Shown here one piece after another: positions 1-13,592 of a DNA stretch of 64,000 nucleotides. The notes under the pieces are model-generated. The model did not search any database. It was not told where the DNA came from and worked only from the letters and a program-made list of their open reading frames with translations. Every line of letters begins with the position of its first letter. The stretch's first letter is position 1. The translations under genes and the position numbers were made by a program. The stretch is from Mycteria americana (lineage: Eukaryota > Chordata > Aves > Ciconiiformes > Ciconiidae). The DNA lies in NCBI RefSeq assembly GCF_035582795.1, contig NC_134368.1, forward strand, positions 7,005,501 through 7,069,500. The letters are read 5' to 3'.

Positions 1-2624
1 GTTTACCTCGTATAAACAACTTGGAAAGGTTCTCCCTGAACGAACAACTTTCTGCTTCAGAAAACTTCCCATGCGTGTACAGAGGTTATTCTTGGATCCT
101 GGAAGCTTATTTGTCTGTTATGTGTTAATTTGGTCAAAACAAACAGCCAGTATATTTAATTATTTTCTATAGTTTTCAGAAGCTCCTTGGAACAGATCTC
201 ACCTAATTTTGTAATTTGTCCAAGAGATTGGTCATGCAACCCTAAGTTTGTCCCAGCACTAATAAGCAAATAACCTGCAGAGCTGTTTTGTCTTTGCTAG
301 AGGCAGAGCTAGCTGGTAGCAGAGGCCAGTTCTTGCTCCCATTGGCACCAACAAAAACTCATTGACCTACAAAAAATAAATTTGTATGCATGCATATTAA
401 AAGATTCAAGAAGATCTTTTAAATATTTAAATTAACAGTGCACATTGAGATGCATTAATTAGGCTCCTACTAATCAGAGATACCGTAATGAGAAGATGGC
501 AGGAATTTAGGTAGGCAAGTGAATAGGTCACAGTTCAAATTCTTTTGAAGAAAATGAAGTACAGTAACAGAAGTCTGTCAAGTGAATTTATTGTTATTCC
601 CAGGATAAGCCATCGATTATGCTTGACAGCTCAAAAGAAATTATGAGTTTCATAGAACTGCAAGAACAGTCTTAGATACATTTTGCAGCACTAATTGAAT
701 TAAACAGTAGTCTTCCAGATGTGTGAGTAGCTTATTCATATCTGTGGAAAAAAATGGGAATTCTTATTCTGCTTGAAGAATCTGGAGAGAAATTTCTTTG
801 TGCAGGTGGTGAGGTAACTAAACTAGAGGGTCATTGTATTCTTCCAATTTAAATCAAAAGTGTGTGCATCTGCCTTAGACTTCCTCTTTCCAAATGCGGT
901 CTTGAGGGCTTATTTTTGCTGGCAGTTTGTGATAGCAGAGAGTCCATTCTCCTTAATTTGTAGAAACTATATGCCAGCCCATTCAGAGACAATCTGTTTT
1001 CAGCCAGAGAAGTACAAGAAATAACACTTTCTGTTAAAAATTTTGCTCCGTGAAGCAAGACAGATCTTGTTGACTTCTTGTGTGTTGGTTGGAGGAGGAG
1101 GGCAATGGAGATCAAGGCAATGGGATACAAATCCCTGATGGACACGTTTGTGCCTCGAGCATTAAAATTGTGATACAAAGATTTTTGACAATGTGGGTGT
1201 GCAGTCAGAGGGTGGGTGCCGTATAAATGCTTCAGAGAGAGCCTGGAGACACTATGGGTTTACAGGGTAGTAGCTTGCGTGCACTAAATGAGCTGTGACT
1301 CCGAAGGGCATGACATTCATTACAGGAAAATATAGCGGGAGATAAGACCTGGCTCAGAAGGCAGTTTTAGAGGCAGGATGTGGGCACTGTGAAACTAACA
1401 AGTTAGATATAACTATTTCTGTAGTGCTTATCTCGGAGCTGTCCGTTACCTAAAAAAAACCCAAGAAGCCTTTTATCTGTCTTGTTTCTGTCGTGCACTG
1501 AGTGGGTTTGTCTTTAACTGAGGAAGTCAAGATGGACTTTGAAATAGGTCAGCTGTGTAGTCCTTTAATCTTGTGGAAAAATATTGCTCTGTATCTGTCT
1601 GCCTCCTCCTGTTCCAAGGTTTATGTCAACAAAGCATGGACCACGTTTGCCCAGCCTTGAAGGTCCAGGAGCTCTGACGGGAGCTTGCCCAGCACCACCT
1701 GGCTCTTTACCACGCCTCGGCCCTTTCCCCATACACAATCTTGCTGCTTCTTGCCCCTTGCAGGATCAGTCTGTTCTTCCCCCAAAACTGCGTGTCTGTC
1801 TTTATTTGTAACTGAGGTGGAGCAGTCATGTTTCAAAGAAATAATAATTTATTTGGCATGTGCTATTCTATCAGCCACAATGCAAGTCTCTTGAGAAACC
1901 ATCTGAGATATGTACCATTAGCAAGGGGGCATCTCAATTCCAGTCTCCTTTATCAGTAGGTTAAGCCATGGATAGTGGTACCTGGCAAACAGGCTAAAGG
2001 AGAGTTAAGCCAGATCATCACTGTTGCTGCTCCTGTGAATTGCAAAGTTTTTAAGCTTCTATCAAAAATAAATTTTTAATTCTGTTATGTAAACAGCTAT
2101 TCCCACAGTTAAACTGCACAGTAGCAACTGAAAAGCAGAGTTTGTTCCCAGGCTTCCCATGTGTCTGTAATTTAACACTAAGATGACGTGCTAGGTACTG
2201 GTTAATAATATGGCGAACGAGTTCAGCACTCAGAATAAAAAAGACTGAGAGTCAGAACTCCAGCATCCGGTGTGAATTTGCCATGTGATGGAGAGTTGGA
2301 TAACTTATCTGTGCTGTTCCCCACAGCTGTTGACTTTTGTGCATGTTACTCAGCAGACCTATGTAGTGTTAGTAAACCTCTACTGGAGGACAAGAAATGA
2401 GCAGTCTGAGTTTCAGGAAGGGAGACTATTCAATGCAGGAGTAATTCCTTTTTCCTGAATAGCTAAGATTCTTAGCTGGTTCTGCTAACCTGATGTTTAA
2501 TGAGCATTTCTAGCCTTGACAGCATGGCTTATCTGAATTAGAGCAAAGTGTTGTATCTTCTGAAACACAGACACTTGTTTATTACTTACATTTTTTTTTT
2601 CTTTTCACCTATTTGTTTTCTTAG
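1..2624 (+). other. EIF2AK3: EIF2AK3 intron upstream of the first visible exon
   Basis: No coding exon is visible here. The stretch ends in a pyrimidine-rich tract and an AG at 2623-2624 that open the exon beginning Pro-Ser-Asn. The kinase N-lobe and the His-Arg-Asp-Leu-Lys part of the catalytic loop, which must precede that exon, are not found in these 2.6 kb, so the upstream exon lies beyond the left edge. The open frames here are short and look like chance. Confidence 0.75.
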
Positions 2625-2924
<300 letters not shown>

Positions 2925-3344
2925 TAGAGTTTTAAGCTAAATAGAATTCCAAAATGAGTATTTTAATATATAAGTATTTATTATAGCAAAAAAGTGGCTA
3001 ATTATTTTTACTTAGATGCATTCATTTATCTTGTTTTTAACGTAGTAGAAAGATAACTGTATAATATTCAAGTTAATTGAGCAAGGACACACTATTGTGC
3101 AGGAGGTTTAAGTAAGTTGAAACATTTTACATTACAATTGGGTCTGCAAAGAGGAGCTGATGATCAGGACCTTGCTCACCCATGCTCATTTGATGAAGTT
3201 TGCCAATGTGCCTGTCCTGTAGTTTTTAGCTCTGCACAGGGATAATCACTTCCATATGTTGACTTGAAAGGGGGTTGTTTAAATTGTACATAATTACATA
3301 GGGTGAGTAGCTTGATTGACCTAACCCTAGTTTTGAATTTTCAG

Positions 3345-3446
3345 ATCTGTGGGAACACCTATTCGCACAAAGTGGATATTTTTTCTTTGGGACTGATTCT
3401 CTTTGAGCTGCTTTACCCTTTCAGCACACAGATGGAGAGGGTCAGG
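3345..3446 (+). CDS. EIF2AK3: EIF2AK3 (PERK) kinase C-lobe exon (alpha-F region)
   Basis: This 34-codon exon, phase 0 at both ends, reads [19 protein letters not shown] in its centre. That is kinase subdomain IX: the VDIFSLG Asp stabilises the catalytic loop and the hydrophobic alpha-F helix follows. It ends at Met-Glu-Arg-Val-Arg. The acceptor is ttttcag at 3338-3344 and the donor gtatgt follows 3446. It joins in frame to the exons on either side. Length and sequence agree with vertebrate PERK. Confidence 0.96.
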
Positions 3447-5804
3447 GTATGTATGGTATTGGACTATCCTCAGTTTGATCATTTGTTTAAAATAGCTATT
3501 CGCTTGGTGAAACACTTGCAAGAGGTGGTTCTTAGTTTTGAAAAAGCCTTGCAATTAGGAGCACAACTTCTTTATCAGCCTTGTACAGACCCCCTGAAAC
3601 ACTGAAAATAAATGGCAGTCTTCCTAATGTTTGCAGTTGAATTGAGGCCTTAATTTCTTTACAAAGCTCCTCTGTTGTCAAGCCAAGTAAGGGAAACTAT
3701 TGAACTAGGATATCCAAGAACTCAAGCAACAAATATAGCTTGTGACTTTAAGCCTACCAGCTTGTTTTTCATTCAAGATTTGGAACCATGCTGTGCATTT
3801 TTATCATTTCTTCCTTCGTTTGCATCTGCAGTGCTTTTTCAGCCAAAGCACTTAGTGAAAAATTGCTGTTCCTTTTCCTATAGTAAGTCTTACTGTGAAC
3901 CTCACTCAGCTTCAAGCACAATCTTCCTGGTAATGGATGACTTCCATTGCATCACCTGTAAATTTGGGACGTTTGATGGTGTATAATAACTCTTCCTTGT
4001 TGATAAAATGCATTTGAGATCCATCTTGCTCAGGAGCAAGTTCATAGAGATCAGGGGCTACAGCCAGAGAGGTTTTTCCTCTTGTATATGGTGACCAGTG
4101 ACCTATGCAGGAAAGAAAGAGTCATTATAACCTGTATTTATCATTTATATGTGCTTGGGGTGTTTAAATTCTCATGTGAAGATGGATTGTTTTTAGCAGA
4201 GATGTAAGAAGCAGCTTGAACCACACCATGAATGAAGTCTGACCAAATGCTTCATTTATGCTGGTGTTGCATTCTCTTGCTTAAAATGCTCTGGCTTTTC
4301 ATGGTAGAAAAGAGCGTAGTCTAGAGGAGGAATGACAGTGCTTAATTTGGGCCCCTTGCACTGGAACCAGTTTCAATTTCCCTAAATAAAATCAGTTTTA
4401 CTGAGACACATACCCGATAAAGAGCTATCCTGGATTCTCAGGATCTCCTGCAGCAGTGACTACAAGCTTTGCCCTTCCAGCTTCTGTCCTGAGTATAAAA
4501 GCAAAGCAAGTAATGGGAGTGAATCCTAAATTGCATCAAACTCTGATGCTTTACTTCATAAGAGGGTAAAAGAGTGCCCTAACTTCCCATGATTTTCAGT
4601 CATTCCACTCCTTGATAAAATCAAAAAGAAACCCTCAGCCCTTTATTGTCAAGTTCTGGAGTTTAGCTACTTTAGTAGTTGTTTCCGAGTTGTTATGCTG
4701 AAGTTTTCATTGGCATCAGCCAAGCATTAGCACTGCTTGCTGAAGCAAAACATGCTCTGCCTGACCAGGTAGCCCAGCAAATTCTAAGACTGTGACAGAA
4801 GGCTGGAAAAATCCCCAGAGGTGGAGCATGAGACCTGCCTCTGTCTCAAGCTGTTAGCAGTTAGTCTATGGCAGTGCAATTTATTTCCAAATTAGATGTT
4901 TGAAAACAGATCACTAAATGCAGACTGAACTGGTAGAGAAGGAGAACAATTTTTTGAAGCGTTTTCTTGTCATAAAACTCAGTTCTCTTGAACAGGAGTT
5001 TGACTGTTGCCCATCACTATTAACTGGTAAGTTTATACTTTCAGTGGGGTAATAGTGAATTGAATTTTGTTTTAACTTTAGAATTCTTATATTTTGTGCT
5101 CAAACTTTTACAAAAGGACATCCTTCCTAAAAGAAATTAAGTGCTAAATATTGCCCTTCTGCGCTAAAAACACGCTAAAGTGGGTCATGGGTTGCTGGCA
5201 ATTACAGAACTTAAATTCATAAGGTAGCCTGCTGCAAATAATTGTGTTGCCTGAACATGGGAAAATTACTGACACTAGATGGAGCCAATGTGCTTGTTGT
5301 GGAAGAAAGACTGACCAGCTACCTTGTAAGGACACAGAAATATGCAACATGAACTGCTTTCGAAACTGCTGATAAATCTGCTCGTTAGTCCATAACCGTT
5401 AAATAAAGACTAGTGCTTACGTTGTTAAGACAGAGCCAGTCATTTCATGTGTCTTAATAGTGGTATAGGTGATCTTGGGGATTATGGGTGGTGCACAGAT
5501 TTGTTGACTTTGTTGAGCCAAAGTGGGAAAGTACAAGTTTGTGTATCTGGCTGATTTAAACCTGCAGAGATCAGAATTCTTGTAACATGATTCCTGTTGC
5601 AGGCTGTATACCTAGGGAAGCAGCAACTTGACCATTTAAGTATGTTGTGATTTTTAACCACTAAAACAAGACTTTAAACCAAGTTTTTTTTTTCCATCAG
5701 GCTGATTTGTTTGCACAGTTTGCATATTTTTGAAGAATCATAGAGTAATACTATTGAGGAATGGTATTTTGGAAAAGTTACATTTTTTCTTAATATTTTT
5801 GCAG

Positions 5805-5867
5805 ACCTTAAGTGATGTTAGAAATTTGAAGTTTCCACCATTGTTCACTCAGAAATATGCACAAGAG
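5805..5867 (+). CDS. EIF2AK3: EIF2AK3 (PERK) kinase C-lobe exon, 21 codons
   Basis: A small exon of 21 codons, phase 0 at both ends, containing DVRNLKFPPLFTQKY, which matches the PERK segment after the alpha-F and alpha-G region. It has a good acceptor (tttttgcag, ending at 5804) and a consensus donor (gtaagt, from 5868). It is too short to be found by open-frame length and is identified by family similarity together with its splice sites. It joins in frame to the exon before and the exon after. Confidence 0.94.
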
Positions 5868-6959
5868 GTAAGTATGTCTGATGCTATTTATAGTAGCTTT
5901 GTCTTTAATCATTGTAGCTTTTTTCTTTGCTTTCCAATTGTTTTGCAAGTAAAAATGGAAAAAAAGAAAAACCTTTCATGTTAAGACACATTTCTCTATC
6001 CATGTACTTCTTACTACATTTTAAAGCTGTAACATTACAGTAACATGGACGCTGATATTTTTGTCACACAGTTTACCTCCAGTAACTACACGATATTACC
6101 TGGGTTCCCTTTGTCACTTGGTGTCATTCATTTCACATGCATCATGACATGATTTCTTGCAACAAATCCATATGCACAAAGAGAAAGTGCAGAGTTCTAG
6201 ACAGGTAAAGGGGAGACTGTAGGTAGCACCATGGCTGTATGGGATCTCGCTCTAGGAACTGGATCTCTGAAGTGGGAGGCCATATGAACAAATTGTGCTG
6301 TGTTCTTATTAGTCAGATCTTTAAAGTGATACGGTTGCAGATAAAGAGGAGGTGGTGTACAAAACCTCTCCAATAAAAAGCTGAGACGCTTTCAGGTTTT
6401 CACGGTAGCTTCAGACTAGCAGCTAAATGAAACTAGGCTTTCTTGCTTTGGAGCTGCAGGCTGCACAGGGGAATGTGATGCTGTGCTCAGCTGGAGCAGG
6501 ACACTGTAATTCTGATTAAATTTGAGACAAATATTCAAACTACCTGTATATTTAAAGGAAAACCTCTAATTCACTGTGAAAAATTACTGTGTGGCTTAAA
6601 ACATGGTGGCTTAAACATGAAGCTAAAAATTATTCATACATTATATTTCATGTGTTTTTAAATTCTTTTGATTGCAAATAATGTAAAGGTTTTATAACGC
6701 TATTGAATCTTGGGTCAGATTTGATTTGCCAAATTGATTGTAGCCCTTGACAGTAAAGACAGTTTAACAGATGCAGAGTGATACATTTTCAAATGTTTAA
6801 TGCACTTCTAACTACTGTGCCAAAGCACTAATACCCAAATTAATCAGAAAGCAATTGGGGACATTTTCCACTTGTTCATACAGCCACAATTGAAGTCAGA
6901 ACATTAAATAAGAAACCATTTATGACTTGGTTCATGTAGCACGTCATGTTTTCTTTTAG

Positions 6960-7136
6960 TACACCATGGTGAAGGACATGCTCTCTCCAAGTCCCACTGA
7001 AAGACCAGAGGCTGCAGCAATCATAGAAAATCCTGTATTTGAAGACTTGGAACTCCCACCAAAACCAGTGCTTAGGCAGAGGTCACGGACAATGAGTTTA
7101 TCAGGAAATAAGCATTCAAGACAACCAAGCAAATAA
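6960..7136 (+). CDS. EIF2AK3: EIF2AK3 (PERK) last coding exon and stop codon
   Basis: The terminal exon encodes 58 codons and a TAA at 7134-7136. It contains [20 protein letters not shown], the last kinase subdomain with the conserved ERP Arg. A basic, Ser-rich tail ([19 protein letters not shown]) follows and ends in Pro-Ser-Lys. The acceptor is tcttttag ending at 6959. The tail stops about ten residues before the end of the mammalian protein as I recall it. The kinase domain itself is complete, so a functional gene is expected. Confidence 0.96.
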   Translation, partial: YTMVKDMLSPSPTERPEAAAIIENPVFEDLELPPKPVLRQRSRTMSLSGNKHSRQPSK

Positions 7137-8150
7137 TTATCCTCAGGATCACTTCTTCCACTCGGCAAGTTTTACAGGGATTGTTCAGCAGAAGGATCCT
7201 ATGATGCAGAATGTCTATCGTGGAAATAGTTTACTTAAAGTTTTTTTGCCATGTTTAATGTGTAAGATGTTATTGGACAGGTTTTCGCTTACTTTGACAG
7301 CCAACAAAAGCCAGTAACCACACTTTTCACATTCCATTTTTCTTACCTTAACTCTCCTAGGCGGATGGGTCTAGCTACTGTGCTTACCAATGTTGTGCTC
7401 CATTATCATTTTTTGGGGGTTTATTGGGTTTTTTTTGAAGCTTGTAAATGTCAGCTTGCTGGGTAAGTGAGAGATCTGTAACATGTAAATAGAATTAAAA
7501 TACTGTATTTTTATAGAGCAAATTACAGTCTCTAAGCCTAGTGAGTATCTATCTGGATCACTTGCTCTTTGGTGAAATGAAGATGATTTTGAAATGAACT
7601 ATGACTCCATTTTTGTCCCTGGTGGGTAAACTGGGAATCTGCACTATTTTTAAAGCAAAAAAGTACCACAGTTGTACATACTGTCACTCTCCATAGCCAG
7701 TCATTAGAGGAAATCATTTCATACTTCTGCACTATAGTAGATCTTAGGGAATGCATTTTATACAGATAAACCTGTAGAGAAGGAAAAGGAGCTTTTTGCT
7801 ATTAAAAAAGGGGGTTTTATAGGCAGTGGTTGGAAGAGCCATAGTAAAAATTATGTACGAAAATGTTGTGATTCTGAAAATTTAAACCTAATGAAGTCAT
7901 ACGTGTCGTATGTAATCTTGTAGATTTGTACTTTTTAAAAAATCGACTGGTAGCATTTGTGTAATCTGCTAATTTAACTGCCTAATGCCATGCTTTTATT
8001 TCTCATTGTAAATATGTTATTTTTTATTTATAAAATACAGAATCAATCCATTTGGGTTGGTGGTGTACAGAATGCACTTGCTATAATTGAGTGCATTAAT
8101 TATTGTGACTTCTTTCAAGTCTAAATGATTTAATAAACTTTTTTTATTTA
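7137..8150 (+). other. EIF2AK3: EIF2AK3 3' untranslated region
   Basis: About 1 kb of AT-rich sequence follows the stop codon and ends at a canonical polyadenylation signal. The end point, near 8150, is inferred from the signal and the local A-run that follows. There is no repeat and no second gene here. The minus-strand open frames in this part show no protein similarity. Confidence 0.8.
8132..8137 (+). promoter_or_regulatory. EIF2AK3: Polyadenylation signal AATAAA of EIF2AK3
   Basis: Canonical AATAAA, followed within about 15 bases by a T-rich stretch and then an A-run at 8152-8162. It is about 1 kb after the stop codon, a usual distance for this gene type. Confidence 0.8.
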
Positions 8151-8162
8151 TAAAAAAAAAAA

Positions 8163-11100
8163 GTAGTTGTTTCTGTTCAAAACCTGACTCGGTGCATGCT
8201 GCAGATGGCAGCCTTGCGCGGTTGGAACAGCAGGATGAGCGCTGCATTTCTGTAACTTGTTTTGCTTTCCTGTCTCGTACTTGCCACGGTGCACGTGATG
8301 ATGCAATCATGAATATGCTGCTTGGAAGTGAGATACTATCTGAAGAAAGAAGGACTGAGCTCTCCTAAACTGCATGGATTATGGAGGCAATCTCTCAACT
8401 GTTAATAGACAGGGAAGAAGACGGGATAATTCCTACACTATTACAACTGGTTTTGTATAAATGCATTTTCCTGTTTTACAGGCTTAATTTTTTGAAGTTG
8501 TAGGCTCTGAAATCAGTTTCTTAAGAAGATACTGGATTCAAATCCTTCTGGGGATCACTGTACTGTGGTGTGACACTGTGACTAGCAATTAAACCAGCTG
8601 ACACTCTGCAGCCTTATGATAAGGCAAAAGTGGATTACAAAGATTGTCTTCTTGTGCTCTTGGATAACTCTCCTAGATACTGGCTTGTCCAGTTGAAGCC
8701 AGAATGCTGCAGTGAATATTTTGTCAAAAACAGAACTTTACAGAGTTTAGCTGGGTTAAAACAGAAGACAGTTAAGTGTGTCCTCTTCCCTTGGATTTCC
8801 CTGTTAGCATCAGCTATAAAGGCACAGTTAGATGGCCACATTTGAAGCCTCTCTAGCTTCCCTGCCAGTTCAGTGATTACTGATGGAGCACAGGAAATGA
8901 AGAATAAGGTGTTTTTAACTTGCTGTATATCTGCTGGATGTAAGTAGCTGCCTGTTCCAAGGGCTCTGCAGCATTTCGGTACCAAAAGCGAAATATAGCT
9001 TCACGCTATGTGTGTCTGTGTGCTCTGGGATGTTACACTTATCCTCGAAGGCATGTACAAATCCTGCCCTCTGTGGTGCACAAAAGCACCCGGCCCTGCT
9101 CAGCTCTTAACTGCCTGTATCGGTGAGTCTTTGCTTTTCTTGGCACTGGATGCTGGAGTGTGTCGTCCCTGTCTTTGCTCCTTTTTGCTCCAGGGTTTGA
9201 CTAAGAAAGTCTTCCCTAACCAGAGAGGTTTTCCTCTGAACTTGGGTCTTGCCTGCAAGCCCTCATTTCCCTGCCTCTCACAGCTCCATTTGCTCTGCCC
9301 CACCAGTGGGGGAAGAGGATGCTTCTCTGTGCTATGAAACATCCACCTGGGCTTCAAGACCCCTCTCGGCTCCAGGATTATTTTACCAGCTCTTCAGAAC
9401 CAGGCTACTGCGAGGGGTGCACCTCCCATGTTGTTTTCCTTCTTTAAGTCAGGTTTTAATTATACGACACTTTTCCTGTTCCATCCCTGTCCTTCTGCCA
9501 GATGGTGTTCTTCAGTCAGCTCGGACTGAATGGTCATCCACGACTGAAAGACAGAAGGCCTTTGGTCTAATGTGCGTTTGCTCTACGCTCACCTCCTAGA
9601 AGGGAAGTCAGGCTTTTCTCAGTTCTGTACAGATGACAGCAGCAGCTTTCCACCTTGTTCATGAGATCCCAGTCTTTACGTGATGGCCCTGGTGGCAGGA
9701 ACACCTGATGGCTCATAGACAAGTTTATTTGCCGCCTTTCAGTTTATGAACATCTAGAAACCAGCTAACTGAGGTCTTCCTGTGGCCATGGAAATCCGCG
9801 TGTACCTTCCTGCCACCTTTTTTTGCAAAGGGACACCTTTGCACAGAGGCTAGCACAGCTGCCAGCTTACAGCCCTGCAAAAGGGAGCTCTGGTCTCGGG
9901 CTCTGCTGCACTGTGCGGCACTGCGGTCCTGGCCTGTTCTTGCAGAGGATGTTGCCTATCCCTCAGCTCCCTCCCCACCATAGCTCTTGGGGCTGAAACA
10001 CAGTTCCTTGTCCTGTTTTATCAAAATGAACTGGGTGGCAGGAGCAAGAATCCTGCCCCGTCCACCTTTGTGCCCACTGGACTTAGATGCTTCCCCCAGA
10101 ATAAGGGCAGGATTGTGTCGTTATTCTCCTTACCGCTTCCATGTTGTTATTGGAGTCGTTGGAGCTGGGAGATCTAACCCACTCCATGAAGAGTCATTTG
10201 ACAGGAGTACCAGTGTTGCAACCCCAGGTCAGGGCTGTTTCTTCTACCAGGCCCATGAGAGAACTTTTTTTACCCTTGTACCAGGGTCTTCAGTAGCTGA
10301 GCTGCTCTAGGCAGTAGCTACTTGCTTTTTGCTACACCTCTGAGGACAGCCCTCTGCTACCTTTGAACTGGAAGAGCAGAAGGACTGAGGGCTTTTACTA
10401 ATGCCCCCTTTTTTTAATTTATTAACAAAGTGACATTCTTCACCTCTCTGAGTGCCTCAATCTGGTAGTTTTAGCATTAAATGTTAGCCTGGGTATCTTT
10501 CTGCTGTGTTTGCTCTGCTTTGCAGGCTGCAGAAGCCTTGCCTGTCCCACGTAGGTGACTGAGCGCTCAGAAAAAGCTATTTCAGAAACCATCCTTGAAG
10601 TGTTTCATGTCCACAGAAGATGAGTCTAAGAGCAGGCTCTGAGTGCAGTGACTCTCCCATGTAAACCAGCATGAGACCCCAACAGAACCGTGCCGGGGGA
10701 AGTGATGGCTGTTGTCTGAGTAGTCACCAGCCCTCACGTGACCCCGCTAGAGAAAAGCTGTGGTCCTGGGGGCTCAGCTCCTGCTTTTACTGCAGAGACA
10801 TTCGGGAGCAGTCCTGCCTTTTCAGGGTAATCCTTCAGTGAGGTACTCCATGGCCCTCCTGCAGGGACCCCGTGCTCTTTGATGCTGTTTGAAGTCCAGA
10901 CAAGCGCTTGGGAGTAGTAAAAATAATCATTCCTATTTATCACGATTTTTTTTATGGCTGTGTGGTCCAGCAAGACTCTATAGCTACACTCATAGCATGA
11001 AGGCATAGACATCACAGTGCAAAACACACAAGTAAGTAATAATTCCTCTTCACATCCCCTCTTTGGCTGGTCTTGGTCACCTGTAGCTCCCTCTGAACCC

Positions 11101-11796
11101 CCTGGGCACTCAGTGCTCTCGGTGTTACAGCAAGTCTTGCTCATCTCCTGGGGTCTGCCACATAGGATATTCCCTTCCAGAATTAATAAGGAAACTCACA
11201 GATAATTCACAGAAAGCCACTAAAAGCTCTGAACCTCTCGATATTTCAGAAGCAAGTGAGTTGAACCCTGGGTAACAGCCCAGACTGCGGAGTGGTGCCT
11301 TTGTAAAGTGACCTCTACTCTTTGACCACATCCCTCCTAACTCCCATACACAGACTGACACACGTGGAGCTACTAAAATTGGTCAAATTTGTGATGTAAG
11401 CTGCAAGATGAGAGCTACCGTGGCTTTATAAGAAAGAAATACTGTCCCGCCTTATGTTGTAGATCACCAGGATGTACACAAAGACAAGTTCACATTATCA
11501 CACTGATTATTTTTTTTCCCCATCATGAAGATTGAATTTGTCTTAGGAAACGCTCATTAAAAAAATAATTACCCAGGAAGGAATTAGCTCCATTAGTTAT
11601 AACAAATTACTCCTAAAATATCAAAGTTTCTCATTTGTAAAACTGTGGAAGATGAAGAAATGCATCGTTGTCGTATGTCCCCAGCTGTAATATTCCAGCC
11701 CCTCCTTCCCCTATTTTCCCACCCGTTATTTTTCCATTAGGATTTGCTCTGGCACTTTTTGTACCACCACCTCCAGCAACCGATTCTGAATCGCTA
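8163..11796. other. Intergenic region between convergent genes; likely includes the receptor 3' UTR
   Basis: This is the tail-to-tail gap between EIF2AK3 and the minus-strand receptor. I find no convincing exon. Open frames of up to 136 codons, for example on the minus strand at 10734-11144, have no recognised motif. On the minus strand the first signals shaped like ATTAAA and AATAAA after the receptor stop lie near 10411-10422, about 1.4 kb downstream, so part of this gap is probably receptor 3' UTR. Confidence 0.5.
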
Positions 11797-12472
11797 TTAC
11801 TTGGGTTTGCCCTTCAGGGCACCATTGGGCACTGGCACCGTAATGCTATATTCTAGGTCTGGAGCAGTCTTGGAAAACGTGGCTATGGAAACCATGTCTT
11901 CTCCAATGTCCACCTGAGACCTGTGCCTGCAAATGAGCAGCTTCTTCAGGGCCCGTTGGAAGTCCCGGTTCAGGAAAGCATAGAGCATTGGGTTGATGGT
12001 GGAGTTGCAATACCCTAGCCAAGTGATGATCTTGAAGGTGTCAACCAAGACCGTGCTGGTGGAGTCGGTGCCTCTGGCAGCGAGCCAGACGTTCAGGACA
12101 AAGTACGGCAGCCAGCACAGCACAAAAACTGAAATGATAATGCTAATGGTCCGCGTGGCCTTGTTCTCCAGCTGCAGATGGTTCTGCCGCTTGCTGTTGG
12201 GGTGGTAGTGAATCTCCAGGGTCTGAGACATAATACGAGTGGCCTTGAGCCGTGAAGCTCGGTAGATGAAGAAATACATGCTGCACATGACCATGAAGGG
12301 AATGAAAAACGCCAGCGCAGAAGCCACGATGGCAAAAATCCAGTTGGTGACAAAGATGCATTCTCTGCCTGCATCGAAGTCCACCCCGGGGATCTCGTTC
12401 CAGCCTTGCATGACGGGAAGGAAGGAAATGAGGGAGGAGTATACCCAGACCATGCAGGTCATCGCGATGCAT
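11797..12472 (-). CDS. Aminergic GPCR, coding exon 3 (TM4 to C-terminus)
   Basis: This exon supplies residues 150-374 of a seven-helix receptor for a biogenic amine. It contains W159 in TM4 and an extracellular loop with SFLPVMQGWN and C188, which should pair with C107. TM5 has S201 (5.43), A204 (5.46) and P208. TM6 has FVLCWLPYF (W270, Y273, F274, N277) and TM7 has TWLGYCNSTINPMLY with the NPxxY motif. Helix 8 follows, with a possible palmitoylated C331. The third cytoplasmic loop is short. The loop and the TM5 and TM6 pocket most resemble 5-HT4, and TM7 resembles 5-HT6. The acceptor tttcgcag lies just before 12472, and the first base completes an Arg codon from exon 2. The stop codon is at 11797-11799. 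The exact subtype is not settled. Confidence 0.93.
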
Positions 12473-13592
12473 CTGCGAAAGGAAAGAGATGGGGAGGGGA
12501 GAGAGGGTCTGAGTTATTCTGAGTTGAGAACATCCAGTACGATTCAGTCCCCATGGTAACCCGTGTGGGATATCCCTGCTCAGCGGTCCCACAGGGCTTG
12601 GAGAAGGGAAAAAGCCGGGGTACAAGAAGTCCATACGTGAATATGTCTTAACGATTGGGTAATTGGGTCTGTGGTTTACAGGATTGGGGTCAGCGTAAGG
12701 GATGCTCAGAGCTGGCTGAAAAAAGAGGAGGAAAGGTTTTACAGAGGATTTTTGTTAACATTTAAAACAACAGCATGTAGATTTTTCTATTTGGTTTCAG
12801 CTCTAATATCTGGCCATTATCTTATCCTCTGAGGAGCAGTAGGGGTGGAGCTGATGGACACTAGATCCTCAGTACCGCTGCGGCACTTGCTCTGCTGTGC
12901 GGTGCTGAGGACCTAGTGTCCGTCATGGCATGCCGCGCAGCTCCCTCCTCGTTTGGCGACTGCCCGCGCTCCACAAGTCGTACACAGCAAGAGTTGCAGT
13001 GGGAAAAACATCCCCAAAAGAACCTGAACCCACCTTTTAAAGCACCCCGCGGCTGCAGCATCTTCTCTGCCCACCCTCAGACAACTTTCCCCATCATGTA
13101 GTCCTCATTTCAATGTTTCACATGAAACCTTGACAGGAGCTTAGAAACTCATCCTGTTTTCTCCGCATCTCCCCCATGAATATCACGTCAGAAAACGCTG
13201 TGAGTTTAAGAGGGGGAAGGCTACTGCTACATGCATTCTTCTGGGTGTCATTTCCCCTAGTCCTTGGGGAAATCCCCATGAAATGCCTGCAAAGGGCAGA
13301 AGTTGTAGGTACAAGTCAGCCCACACCACTGCTTTCTACCCCATTTTGCAACCCATCCTTAACTCAAAAAGTGCTTTCCCAGGAGCACCATCAAACCAGC
13401 TCAGCTGTTCTCCTTTTCCCCTGCACCACATTAAAAATTTTCTGCAAAGTTTTAAATGGTGCAAAGATCCTTTTGCCACATCGCTCTGCTTTTGGGCAGC
13501 AACTGCCAATAGCTCGTTTGGTCCCTAGTCAATATAGGCCATGGCCAAGTAAAAATTTGGAGGGACCCAAAGTGAGGAGCAACTCCACTCAC
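12473..13592 (-). other. Receptor intron 2
   Basis: A 1.1-kb intron with donor gtgagt (minus strand, from 13592) and acceptor cgcag (minus strand, ending at 12473). It contains an inverted-repeat-like pair near 12857-12925, where gacactagatcctcag and ctgaggacctagtgtc face each other across about 40 bases. Nothing else is recognisable. Confidence 0.8.

Noticed and set aside
10734-11144. 136-codon minus-strand frame with several Cys
   Set aside because: The Cys spacing fits no known zinc or I-mfa-like domain that I can match, and it probably lies in the receptor 3' UTR.
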